A stretch of 64,000 nt of DNA from Tistlia sp040905785 (GTDB taxonomy: Bacteria > Pseudomonadota > Alphaproteobacteria > Kiloniellales > DSM-21159): contig NZ_JBBDQW010000045.1 of assembly GCF_040905785.1 (NCBI RefSeq), positions 1 to 64,000 on the forward strand, read 5' to 3'. Position 1 is the first letter of the stretch. The number at the start of each line of letters is the position of its first letter. The position numbers and the translations under genes were made by a program. The notes beneath the pieces were generated by a model that had not been told where the DNA came from, searched no databases, and saw only the letters and a list, made by a program, of their open reading frames with translations. Shown piece after piece: positions 40,324-48,790 of this stretch.

Positions 40324-42330
40324 TCACTCCAGCCCCAGCTCCTGGCGGCGCCGCGCCGACCAGGCGCCGATCAGGCGGTCTGCGACGATCGCCAGGAAGG
40401 CGACGCAGAGGCCGGCGACCAGGCCGTGGCCGATGTCGGCGCGGGTCAGGGCGATGTAGACCTCCTGGCCGAGGTCGCGGGTGCCGACCAGGGCGGTGAT
40501 CACCAGCATCGAGAGCGCCATCATGATGGTCTGGTTCACGCCCAGCATGATCTCGGGCAGGGCCAGCGGGAACTGCACCTTCCAGAGGATCTGGCGCGGC
40601 CGGCAGCCGGACATCCGCGCGGCCTCGACGATCTCGGGCGACACGCCGCGGATGCCGTGGTCGGTGTAGCGCACCGCCGGCGCCAGGGCGTAGAGGGTGA
40701 TCGCGATCATCGCCGAGAAGTCGCCGACCTGGAACAGCATGACGACCGGGATCAGGTAGACGAAGCTGGGCAGGGTCTGCAGCGTGTCGGCGGTGTTCTG
40801 GGCGATCCGGTGGACGCGCTCGCTGCGCGCCGCCAGCACGCCGATCGGCAGCCCGATCAGCATCGCCAGCACGACCGAGATGCCGCAGAGATAGGCCGAG
40901 ATCATGGCCTTCTCCCAGTTCCCCGTCGCCGCGATGAAGACCGTCAGCGCCGCCACCAGCAGGCCCAGGCGCGGCCCGCCGAGGCGCCAGCCGGCGACGC
41001 CGACCAGCAGGGCGACGCCCGGCCAGGGCGCCTCGACCAGGAAGCGCTTGAAGGGGATCAGCAGGTGGATAAGCAGCGCCGACTTGACGGCGTCCAGGTA
41101 GACGAACAGGTGGACGTTGATCCACTCGACCAGGTCGTCGAACAGCGGCCCGGTATCCACGACCAGGGAAGCCGGGTAGCCGCGCAGGGGCGGCTGCAGG
41201 AAGGCCAGCAGGTAGCTGCCGGCCAGGATGCCGAGAACCCCGAGCAGGGTGCCGTGGCGCGCCATGAAGCCGCGCGCCTGCTGCAGGTGCGCCGGCATGG
41301 CCTTGCGGCTGGCGATCGCCTGGCTCAGGCGGTCGAGCGAGATCGCCAGGACCGTGATCGCGACGCCGGCCTCCAGCCCGTCGCCGATCGCCAGGCGCCG
41401 CAGCGAGGTCAGCACGTCGTGGCCGAGCCCGCCGGCGCCGATCATCGAGGCGATGATGACCATGTTGAGCGACAGCATGATGACCTGGTTGACGCCGACC
41501 ATCAGGCTGTAGCGCGACGAGGGCAGCAGCACCTTCCACAGCATCTGGCGCCGGCTGCAGCCGGTCATGCGGCCGAACTCGACGATCTCGTGGGGCACGC
41601 CGCGCAGCGCCAGGAGGGTGATCCGCACCATCGGCGGCATGGCGTAGACGATGGTCGCGATCATCGCCGAGACCGGGCCGAAGCCGAACAGGAACAGCAC
41701 CGGCACCAGGTAGGCGAAGACCGGCACGGTCTGCATCAGGTCGAGCAGCGGCGTCAGCGCGCGCTCGACGACACGGTGGCGGTAGCTCAGCACGCCGAGC
41801 AGGCAGCCGCCGACGACGCCGATCGGCACCGCGACCAGGATCGCCGAGAGCGTGACCATGGCGCTGTCCCACTGCCCGAAGACGACCAGGTAGCCGAAGC
41901 AGAGGCCGACCAGCACCGCCAGGCGCCGGCCGCCGAAGCGCCAGCCGAGGAAGGTCAGGGCCCCGAGCACGCCGAGCCAGGACAGCGGCGGCACCGCGAC
42001 GACGGCGCCGCCCCCGAGCGGCAGCTCGAAGCCGCGCGACAGCAGGACCAGGCAGGCCTGCAGCGGCAGGTCGAGCAGCCAGGCGAGCGCCCGGGTCAGC
42101 TCCTTGAAGGTGAAGAGCCCGAAGCTCGCCTCCTTGACCAGCCAGCGCATGGCGTCGCTGATCCAGTGGCGCAGCGGCAGGATCCAGGCGTCGGGATAGT
42201 CGACGAGCCAGGGCAGGCGCGGCGCCGCCAGCCACAGCACGAGCAGCACCGCGAGGGCCGTGGCCCAGGGCAGGAGGCCGGGACGCAGCACCCTGGCGGT
42301 CCCCGGCGCCGTGGCGGCGGCGGCGGTCAT
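40324..42330 (-). CDS. proW: Glycine betaine/proline-type ABC permease, fused double unit
   Basis: A 668-residue membrane protein with two complete permease domains; usual ProW/OpuAB proteins have one and are about 280-350 residues. Each half carries its EAA loop: EFGRMTGCSRRQMLWKVLLP near residue 251 and EAARMSGCRPRQILWKVQFP near residue 570, followed by GVNQVIM and GVNQTIM. One polypeptide could thus replace the usual homodimer. The ATG overlaps the ATPase stop (ATGA). Substrate by context is betaine or a related compatible solute. Confidence 0.88.
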   Translation of the reverse strand: MTAAAATAPGTARVLRPGLLPWATALAVLLVLWLAAPRLPWLVDYPDAWILPLRHWISDAMRWLVKEASFGLFTFKELTRALAWLLDLPLQACLVLLSRGFELPLGGGAVVAVPPLSWLGVLGALTFLGWRFGGRRLAVLVGLCFGYLVVFGQWDSAMVTLSAILVAVPIGVVGGCLLGVLSYRHRVVERALTPLLDLMQTVPVFAYLVPVLFLFGFGPVSAMIATIVYAMPPMVRITLLALRGVPHEIVEFGRMTGCSRRQMLWKVLLPSSRYSLMVGVNQVIMLSLNMVIIASMIGAGGLGHDVLTSLRRLAIGDGLEAGVAITVLAISLDRLSQAIASRKAMPAHLQQARGFMARHGTLLGVLGILAGSYLLAFLQPPLRGYPASLVVDTGPLFDDLVEWINVHLFVYLDAVKSALLIHLLIPFKRFLVEAPWPGVALLVGVAGWRLGGPRLGLLVAALTVFIAATGNWEKAMISAYLCGISVVLAMLIGLPIGVLAARSERVHRIAQNTADTLQTLPSFVYLIPVVMLFQVGDFSAMIAITLYALAPAVRYTDHGIRGVSPEIVEAARMSGCRPRQILWKVQFPLALPEIMLGVNQTIMMALSMLVITALVGTRDLGQEVYIALTRADIGHGLVAGLCVAFLAIVADRLIGAWSARRRQELGLE

Positions 42331-43457
42331 GGCGCGGCCTTCGCGCCCCGGTCGGGCGGCGCCAGGACCTCCAGCACCGCGTCGCGCTCGAGCAGGCCGA
42401 CCCGGCGGCCGTCGGCCTCGACCACCGCGAAGGGCCGCTCGGCCCTGACCACGCGGTGCGCGACCTCGGCGATGCGCGCCGCCGCCGGCAGCTCGCCCGC
42501 GACCTCGTTCGGGATCGGCCCCGGCACCATCACCGAGCGCACCGAGAGCACCTTGGCGCGCGCCACGTCCTGGGTGAACTCGGCGACGTACTCGGTTGCC
42601 GGCCGCGTCACCAGCTGCTCCGGCGTGCCGATCTGAACGATCGCGCCGTCCTTCATGATGGCGATGCGGTCGGCGAGGCGGATCGCCTCGTCGAAGTCGT
42701 GGGTGATGAAGACGATGGTCTTGGCCAGGACCCGCTGCAGGCGGATGAACTCGTCCTGCATCTCGCGCCGGATCAGGGGGTCGAGCGCCGAGAAGGGCTC
42801 GTCGAGGAACCAGACGTCGGGCTCGGCGGCGAGCGAGCGGGCGATGCCGACGCGCTGCTGCTGGCCGCCGCTGAGCTCGCGCGGGAAATAGCCTTCGCGG
42901 CCCTTCAGGCCGACCAGCTCGATGACCTCCAGGGCCCGCGCCTCCCGGCGCGCCCGCTCGACGCCCTGGACTTCGAGTGGAAAGGCGACGTTGCGCAGCA
43001 CGTCAAGGTGCGGCAGCAGCGCGAAGTGCTGGAACACCATGCCCATCTTGTGGCGGCGGATCTCCGTCAGCTCCGCTTCGCTCGCCGCCAGCAGGTCGCG
43101 ACCCTCGAACAGCAGCTCGCCGGCGGTCGGCTCGATCAGCCGCGACAGGCACCGCAGGATGGTCGACTTGCCCGAGCCCGACAGGCCCATGATGACGAAG
43201 ACCTCGCCGTCGTGGACCTCCAGAGTGGCGTCGCGCACGGCGCCGATCAGGCCCGCGGCGGCGAGCTCCGCGGTCCCCGGAGGGCCGTCGCGACTCTCGA
43301 GGTCGTGCCTGTCGAGGAAGCGCCGGGTGCCCTCGCCGAAGACCTTCCAGAGCCCGCGGCAGCTCAGCTTGACGTTCGTCGCGGACGCATCGCTTGCGGG
43401 CACCGCCGGGCCGGTCCCGGGGGCCCGGCCGGATGCGTCTGCCAGGGGCTGCGGCAT
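42327..43457 (-). CDS. proV: Glycine betaine/proline-type ABC ATPase
   Basis: A 376-residue ATPase. Walker A is MGLSGSGKSTILRCL, the signature LSGGQQQRVGIARSLA, Walker B VWFLDEPFSALDPLIR and the switch FITHDFDEA. An N-terminal extension and the C-terminal CBS-like region (about residues 290-370, with VVEADGRRVGLLERDAVLEV) are as in ProV/OpuAA, where CBS domains sense ionic strength. It forms an operon with the double permease (4-base overlap). The binding protein gene lies 101 bases upstream. Confidence 0.88.
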   Translation of the reverse strand: MPQPLADASGRAPGTGPAVPASDASATNVKLSCRGLWKVFGEGTRRFLDRHDLESRDGPPGTAELAAAGLIGAVRDATLEVHDGEVFVIMGLSGSGKSTILRCLSRLIEPTAGELLFEGRDLLAASEAELTEIRRHKMGMVFQHFALLPHLDVLRNVAFPLEVQGVERARREARALEVIELVGLKGREGYFPRELSGGQQQRVGIARSLAAEPDVWFLDEPFSALDPLIRREMQDEFIRLQRVLAKTIVFITHDFDEAIRLADRIAIMKDGAIVQIGTPEQLVTRPATEYVAEFTQDVARAKVLSVRSVMVPGPIPNEVAGELPAAARIAEVAHRVVRAERPFAVVEADGRRVGLLERDAVLEVLAPPDRGAKAAP

Positions 43458-43558
43458 GGCGCTCGAGAGTCCAGCGGTTGCGGGCGGGGGCGAGAAACCG
43501 GCGGGCGCGCCGGCCCTCAGCGAAGCGCTGCGGAGGCCCGGCGCGCCGCGCGGGGCGG

Positions 43559-44581
43559 CTACTGCTTCGGGAACCAGGACTTCCAGGCGTCCTGGTTCTC
43601 GTCCATCCACTGCTGGACCACGACGTCGGCCGGCACGCCCTCGAGGTCGACCTTGCCGATCATCTCGCCCATCGCCTCGTTGGTCATCTCGAAGTTGCGG
43701 ATCGCGGCGTAGGCGGCGGGCCACTTCTGCTCGCCGCCGGCCCAGCCGACGGCCTTGATCCAGCCGCGCGGCTTGCCGCAGTCGAAGGCCTTGTCCGGGT
43801 TCTCGCCCCAGCTCGGGTCGTCGTAGCACTCGGGCGTGTAGCGCGGGAACTCCACCCACTCGCCCTCGAACTTGATCGGCGCCCAGTGCGGCGTGTAGAC
43901 CCAGGCCAGCACCGGCTGCTTGCGCTGCACGGCCGACTGGATCTCGGCGAAGAGCGCGGCGTCGGTGCCGGCATGCACGACCTCGTAGTCGAGGCCGAGC
44001 GCCTCGACCCGCTCCTCGTCGTGGCCGCCCCAGGTCACCGGCCCGCCGAGGTAGCGGCCCTTGGGCTGGGTCTCGGGCGAGGCGAAGAGCTCGGCGCAGT
44101 CGTTGAGCGCCTTCCAGTCGGGCAGGCCCGGGCACTGCTCCTTGACGTAGGCCGGGTACCACCACTCCTCGATGGCATCCATGCCGGTCTCGCCGAGATC
44201 GACGGTGTCGCCGGTCGCCAGCGAGGCGTCCATGGCATCCTTGCCGGTCGTCTCCCAGATCTCCATGGCGACGTCGAGGTCGCCCGATTCCAGGCCGGCG
44301 AACTGCGCCAGGTAATCGGCCTGCACGTACTCGACGTTGTAGCCCATCTCCTCGAGCACGCTGCCCATGATGTGCGTCGTCAGGTACTGGCCGGTCCAGT
44401 CGTGGATGGTCATCTTGATGGGGTCGTCGGACTCCGGATAGTCGGCCGCCGCGGCAGGCCCCGCCCAGGTGCCTGCCCAGGCACCCGCCGCCAGCACGCC
44501 GGCGAGCAGACAGGCCCTCCCGGTCGGTCCTGCGCGCCCTCGCTCGAATCGCTGGACTGTCGTCCCTCGTGCATTTGCCAT
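43559..44581 (-). CDS. proX: Glycine betaine-type ABC substrate-binding protein
   Basis: A 340-residue periplasmic protein of the OpuAC/ProX family. A signal peptide (ACLLAGVLAAGAWAGTWAGP) is cut near AAA; the mature part begins DYPESDDPIKMTIHDWTGQY and contains LDVAMEIWETTGKD and LAWVYTPHWAPIKFEGEWVE, rich in tryptophans that form cation-pi cages for quaternary amines. The ATG at 44581 follows GGAAGG; the open frame extends about 100 codons upstream into the promoter region but is not protein-like there. Divergent from a DeoR regulator. Confidence 0.87.
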   Translation of the reverse strand: MANARGTTVQRFERGRAGPTGRACLLAGVLAAGAWAGTWAGPAAAADYPESDDPIKMTIHDWTGQYLTTHIMGSVLEEMGYNVEYVQADYLAQFAGLESGDLDVAMEIWETTGKDAMDASLATGDTVDLGETGMDAIEEWWYPAYVKEQCPGLPDWKALNDCAELFASPETQPKGRYLGGPVTWGGHDEERVEALGLDYEVVHAGTDAALFAEIQSAVQRKQPVLAWVYTPHWAPIKFEGEWVEFPRYTPECYDDPSWGENPDKAFDCGKPRGWIKAVGWAGGEQKWPAAYAAIRNFEMTNEAMGEMIGKVDLEGVPADVVVQQWMDENQDAWKSWFPKQ

Positions 44582-44770
44582 CGATCTACGCCTTCCCTGT
44601 CGGTTGCGGTTCGGGCAGAGCCTCGCCAGGAGCGGCCGCCCCCGGATCGGACTCCGCGCGACGCCGGCCTTGTTATGGTTTTCCGGCGCCTTGTCGGCCC
44701 TGCGATACGCCCTGAAGATGCGCTCGGCATCGCTCCCCTGTGGCGTCATGTTAGGGGAGCGGCCTTGTGG

Positions 44771-44816
44771 ACTGTCAACTGAAAACCACAGTATCCCACA
44801 GTTTAGACTGGACAGT
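44771..44816. promoter_or_regulatory. ACAGT repeats between proX and deoR-type gene
   Basis: ACAGT occurs at 44788, 44798 and 44812 and its inverse ACTGT at 44771, in an AT-richer stretch (CCACAGTATCCCACAGTTTA). DeoR-family proteins often bind short repeats beside their own genes. Candidate operator only; spacing is 10 and 14 bases. Confidence 0.4.
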
Positions 44817-44865
44817 TCCGGGCGGGGCACTAACCTTGCGGCCGGCATTTCCGGGAGGCCAAGGG

Positions 44866-45630
44866 GTGCAGCGCGCGGTCCGTCAGAACGCAATCCTGGA
44901 GGCGCTCGGCCGCACCGGCTCGGCGTCGGTCGCCGAGCTCATGCGTGCGCTTTCCGTCTCCGACGAGACGATCCGGCGCGACATCAAGGCGATGGCCGAC
45001 AAGGGCCTGGTCGAGCGCGTGCATGGCGGCGTCCTGCTGCCCGACCTGCGCCACGAGCCGGCCTTCCAGAAGCGCATGGGACAGCACGCCCAGGCCAAGC
45101 GCGCGATCGCCCGCAAGGTCGCGAGCCTGATCGAGAACGGCGATTCCCTGATGCTCGACACCGGCAGCACGACCGCCTACGTGGCGCGCGCCCTGGCCGA
45201 CCACCGCGACCTCTTCGTCGTCACCAACAGCGTCGAGATCGCCCGCTTCCTGGCCAACGGCCGCAAGGGCAACCGCGTCTACCTGGCCGGCGGCGAGCTG
45301 CGCGGCGACGACGGCGCCACCTTCGGCCCCAACGCCCTGGAGTTCGTGCGCCGCTTCCGCGCGCGCTACGCGGTGATCTCGGTCGGCGCCCTCCACATGG
45401 AGGAGGGCGTGATGGACTTCCATCTCCAGGAGGCCGAGTTCTGCCAGACCGTGATCGCCAGCGCGGCGCGGGTGATCGCGGTCGCCGACGTCTCCAAGTT
45501 CCGCAACCAGGCGCCGGTCAAGGTCTGCGACATCGAGGCGCTCGACACCCTGGTCACCGACCAGGCACCGCCGGAGCCCTTCGCCGAGCGCCTGCGCGAG
45601 CGCGAGGTCGAGCTGCTGATCGCCGGGTGA
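44866..45630 (+). CDS. DeoR-family transcriptional regulator
   Basis: A 254-residue repressor starting at GTG after GGGAGG, the usual length for this family. The N-terminal winged helix-turn-helix includes AVRQNAILEALGRTGSASVA and LSVSDETIRRDIKAMADKGL. The C-terminal sugar-phosphate-sensor-like domain has LMLDTGSTTAYVARALADHR and VYLAGGELRGDDGATFGPNA. DeoR proteins usually respond to phosphorylated metabolites. Being flanked by two choline-kinase-like genes, it may sense a phosphorylated amino alcohol, which is inference. Likely controls proX and itself from the shared region. Confidence 0.87.
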   Translation: MQRAVRQNAILEALGRTGSASVAELMRALSVSDETIRRDIKAMADKGLVERVHGGVLLPDLRHEPAFQKRMGQHAQAKRAIARKVASLIENGDSLMLDTGSTTAYVARALADHRDLFVVTNSVEIARFLANGRKGNRVYLAGGELRGDDGATFGPNALEFVRRFRARYAVISVGALHMEEGVMDFHLQEAEFCQTVIASAARVIAVADVSKFRNQAPVKVCDIEALDTLVTDQAPPEPFAERLREREVELLIAG

Positions 45631-45656
45631 GCCCAGCGACTCAGCCCGGCGGCAAG

Positions 45657-46571
45657 TCAGCCCTCCTCCACGGCCCGCAGCGAGCGGGCGAAGACGGGAT
45701 CGGCCATCAGCGCCCGGCAGCGCTCGAAGCGGCCGGTCGAGTAGGCCCAGAAGTCCTCGGCCGCGTTGCCGTTGGCGTGCTGGATCAGGCCCCAGAGCGT
45801 CCAGAGCAGGTCGCACATGGCCTTGTAGACCACGACCCGGCCCTGCACGGCGGGCGCGACCGGACCGCCGCACCAGGCCTCCAGCAGCTCCGCCTCCTCC
45901 TCGGCGTCGAAGCCGGCCTCGACCGAGAGGTCGCCCAGGTCCCACAGGGGATCGTTCATGCCCGAATACTCCCAGTCGACGATCCACATGCGCTCGCCGG
46001 TATCCAGGAAGTTCTCGCACAGGGGGTCACAGTGGCAGGGCGCGAGCTCGCCCGGGCGGGCCTCGAGCAGCCTGCGCACCGTCCCGGCCTCGCCAACCGC
46101 TTGGTGGTAGCCCTCGGGTAGCTCGGCGCCGAGCGGCTCCAGCACCTTCAGGTAGCCGTCGATCATGGCGAAGAGCTCGAAGCGGAACTCGAAGCGCCGG
46201 CCGCTGTCGTGCAGCTGCCGGAAGGCCCGGCCGGCGCGCGCCGGGGCGCCGGCGGTCGAGCGGAACAGCTCGGGCGTCATGGTCGTCGACTCGACGTGGG
46301 GCATCAGCATCAGCCCGTCCGCGGGGTCGAAGAAGAGGACCTCCGGCGACACGCCGGCCGCCGCCGCCGCCTGCGAATTGTGGGCCTCGACCTTGCGGTC
46401 GATGTAGGCCTCGGTGCCGGCGCCGGCGACGCGCAGCACATAGTCCGCCCCCGCGCCGCGCAGGCGGTAGACGAGGTTCGTCATGCCGCCGAGGCGCTCG
46501 GCCTCCAGCGCAGCCGGCGGCAGGTCGCGGAGCGCGGGGATGCGCCGGATGTACGGCTCGAGATCGGGCAC
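45657..46571 (-). CDS. Choline/ethanolamine-kinase-like phosphotransferase (second)
   Basis: A 304-residue ChoK/APH-like kinase starting at GTG with GGAAAGGAG upstream. GGMTNLVYRLRGAGADYVLR (nucleotide loop), LAPCHCDPLCENFLDTG (catalytic loop, HxDxxxxN) and MWIVDWEYSGMNDPLWDLGD (metal site) are conserved. Together with the copy at 39417-40313 it gives this island two such enzymes of similar size but limited identity. Convergent with the DeoR gene; divergent from a methyltransferase gene. Confidence 0.82.
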   Translation of the reverse strand: MPDLEPYIRRIPALRDLPPAALEAERLGGMTNLVYRLRGAGADYVLRVAGAGTEAYIDRKVEAHNSQAAAAAGVSPEVLFFDPADGLMLMPHVESTTMTPELFRSTAGAPARAGRAFRQLHDSGRRFEFRFELFAMIDGYLKVLEPLGAELPEGYHQAVGEAGTVRRLLEARPGELAPCHCDPLCENFLDTGERMWIVDWEYSGMNDPLWDLGDLSVEAGFDAEEEAELLEAWCGGPVAPAVQGRVVVYKAMCDLLWTLWGLIQHANGNAAEDFWAYSTGRFERCRALMADPVFARSLRAVEEG

Positions 46572-46778
46572 GAAGGGGGCTCCTTTCCTTGGCTGCGGCG
46601 ACCCGCGCCGCGCGAGCGCCACCGGCCGGACGCCGCCGGGCGGCTCGCGACCCGGTCGCGCTTTGTGGGTTTGTGTGGTAATTGATCGAGCAGCAACCTT
46701 CAAGAACACAGGTTCCCAACGCGTCCCGGCGCCGACCGCGCCGGCGCGCAATCGACGCAACAGAGCTGGAGAATGCCG

Positions 46779-47417
46779 ATGACCGCCGCCGACCAGGTCG
46801 ACCCCCTCAACGACGTCTACAGCGCGGGTTCGCCCGACGACCTGACCAAGACCTACGACGGCTGGGCCGAGGACTACGACAGCGACATGCTGAAGGCCGG
46901 CTACCGCCACCCGATGATCTGCATCGGCCTGCTGGCGCGCCACGTCCCGGTCGCCGCCGGCGGCATCGTCGACGCCGGGGTCGGCACCGGCCTCATCGGC
47001 GAGTGGCTGAAGATTCTCGGCTACCGGCAGGTCGAGGGCTTCGACCTGTCGGAGGGCATGCTCGCGGTGGCGGCGCGCAAGCAGGCCTACGACGACCTGC
47101 GCCAGGCCGCGCTGGGCGAGCGGCTGCCCTACGCGGACGGCCAGTTCGCCGCCGCGGTCTGCGCCGGCGTCTTCACCATCGCCCACGCCAGCCCCGAGGG
47201 CCTGGACGAGCTGCTGCGCATCGTGAAGCCCGGCGGCCACGTCGTGCTGACGGTCAAGGACAAGCTCTACGAGGAGGCCTTCGAGGCGCACCTCGACAGG
47301 CTGGTCCAGGCCGGCCGCTGCCGCCTGGTCGAGATGACGCCGAGCTATCTCTCGATGCCCAACCAGGAGGGCCAGTCGACGAGCCGGGCGCTGGTCCTGG
47401 AAGTTCCGGGCGGCTGA
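46779..47417 (+). CDS. Class I SAM-dependent methyltransferase
   Basis: A 212-residue methyltransferase. TKTYDGWAEDYDSDMLKAGY, then IVDAGVGTGLIGEWLKILGY (SAM-binding motif I), FDLSEGMLAVAARK and LLRIVKPGGHVVLTVKD. GGAG seven bases before the ATG at 46779 favours it over an ATG two codons earlier. It may methylate an amine or phospho-amine, given the setting, but the substrate is not evident. Confidence 0.83.
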   Translation: MTAADQVDPLNDVYSAGSPDDLTKTYDGWAEDYDSDMLKAGYRHPMICIGLLARHVPVAAGGIVDAGVGTGLIGEWLKILGYRQVEGFDLSEGMLAVAARKQAYDDLRQAALGERLPYADGQFAAAVCAGVFTIAHASPEGLDELLRIVKPGGHVVLTVKDKLYEEAFEAHLDRLVQAGRCRLVEMTPSYLSMPNQEGQSTSRALVLEVPGG

Positions 47418-47492
47418 GCGCCCCAGGCGCAGGGGCCTCGGCGGGGGCATCGGCAGGGAGCCTTCGCCCGGCCCGCCCCTGCTCCGCCGCCC

Positions 47493-48713
47493 CTACTCCG
47501 CCGCCGCCAGCTCGGCGTCGACCCGCGCGACCGTGCCGGCCAGCGGCTCCTCGGTCAGGGTGGCGACCGGGCAGGCGTCGCGGATCTGCTGGTGGAACAG
47601 GCGCAGCGAGCTCTCGATGCGCGACAGCGGCCCCGGATTGTAGCCGTGGGAGGCCAGGCCCTGCTGGACGCGCTCCGACAGCCAGCGGTCCTCCTCGCCG
47701 ACCTTGCCGTTGATCCGGTAGTTGAGGTAGCGCAGCACGCGCATCTCGCGGCTCTCGTCGCGGTGGCCGTAAATGCCGTAGCGAACTTGGCAGCGGGTCG
47801 GGCCGAGCGGCAGGATCTGGAAGTAGTCGACGCAGTCCGGATAGAAGTCGAGGCCGATGTTCGGCGGCATGGTGAAGAACAGCCACTGGCTGCGCAGCGC
47901 CTCCGGCCGGTCGGCGAGCACGCTCGGCGCCAGCTTCTGGTAGAAGCGCTCGACCCAGTTCGAGGAGGGCCGCGCCTTCAGGGTCGAGACCGAGCCGGCG
48001 ACGCCGTGGGCGTTCTCGAAGCCCTCCAGCTGGTTGTCGAGCATCCGGTGGTAGCCCGGGTGGCCGAGCGGGATGTGATAGTTCTCCAGGTTGTTGTCGA
48101 CGCCGACCTTCCAGTTGGCGTCCCAGACCATGTCGTCGCCGAACTCGATGCGCTCCATCTCCTCCAGGCGGTAGGGCTCGAGGTGCCTGGCGAAGTCGCC
48201 CCAGGTCTCGGCGACGCTCTCCGGGCCCCGGTGGTCCTCGGCGCGTGCGACGCGCACGAAGACGAAGCCGAAGAAGATCTCCAGCTCGACCTCGCGCAGG
48301 CCGAGCGCGGACTTATCGAGGTTCGCGAAGGACTGCTCGCTGGGCACGCCGCGCAGCCGGCCGTCGAGCTCGTAGGCCCAGCCGTGGTAGGGGCAGACCA
48401 GCGCCTTCGGGCAGGACCCGGTGCCGTCGAGCAGCTTGGCCCCGCGGTGCCGGCAGACGTTGGCAAAGGCGCGCACCACGCGGTCCCGGCCCCGCAACAC
48501 CAAGATCGAGTCGCGCATCAGCTCCAGCACGAAGTAGTCGCCGGGCTCGCGCACGTCGTTGACGTGGCAGGCGATCTGCCAGCTGCCCAGGATCACCCGC
48601 CGGTACTCGAGATCGAGCAGCTCGGCGTTGCGGTAGGTCCAGGCCGGCAGGCCGCGAATCTCTGCCTCCGCGGTGGGGCGGCGGTCACGCGTCGCGTCGT
48701 CGAGCGGCGCCAT
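47493..48713 (-). CDS. Rieske non-haem iron oxygenase, quaternary-amine type
   Basis: A 406-residue oxygenase alpha subunit. The [2Fe-2S] cluster ligands are Cys87/His89 (NVCRHRGAKLL) and Cys107/His110 (VCPYHGWAYEL). The mononuclear iron site is in NNLENYHIPLGHPGYH (His213, His218), with Glu210 where many Rieske oxygenases have Asp; a bridging Glu is a mark of carnitine/betaine-type enzymes such as CntA. It probably removes an N-methyl group or cleaves a quaternary amine. The ATG at 48713 has GGAGAG upstream. No reductase gene (CntB/GbcB type) is in the window, so electrons must come from elsewhere. Confidence 0.85.
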   Translation of the reverse strand: MAPLDDATRDRRPTAEAEIRGLPAWTYRNAELLDLEYRRVILGSWQIACHVNDVREPGDYFVLELMRDSILVLRGRDRVVRAFANVCRHRGAKLLDGTGSCPKALVCPYHGWAYELDGRLRGVPSEQSFANLDKSALGLREVELEIFFGFVFVRVARAEDHRGPESVAETWGDFARHLEPYRLEEMERIEFGDDMVWDANWKVGVDNNLENYHIPLGHPGYHRMLDNQLEGFENAHGVAGSVSTLKARPSSNWVERFYQKLAPSVLADRPEALRSQWLFFTMPPNIGLDFYPDCVDYFQILPLGPTRCQVRYGIYGHRDESREMRVLRYLNYRINGKVGEEDRWLSERVQQGLASHGYNPGPLSRIESSLRLFHQQIRDACPVATLTEEPLAGTVARVDAELAAAE

Positions 48714-48770
48714 TCGGCTCTCTCCAAGGTCTGGGGTTCGGGGAGGCAACCGCCGCGCAGTCGCCATTCA

Positions 48771-48790
48771 TTGAACGACTGTTTAGTCAA
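48771..48790. promoter_or_regulatory. TetR-type operator candidate, site 5
   Basis: TTGAACGACTGTTTAGTCAA, a dyad with TTGA..TCAA ends. The core GAACGACTGTT is identical to the site at 11684-11703. It overlaps the predicted -10 hexamer of the Rieske promoter. Confidence 0.65.

Noticed and set aside
44582..44893. About 100-codon N-terminal extension of ProX
   Set aside because: It would bury the signal peptide and cover the promoter region; the ATG at 44581 has a ribosome site and directly precedes a signal sequence.
46572..46778. Riboswitch before the methyltransferase gene
   Set aside because: I looked for SAM or SAH riboswitch-like stems and found no convincing conserved core.
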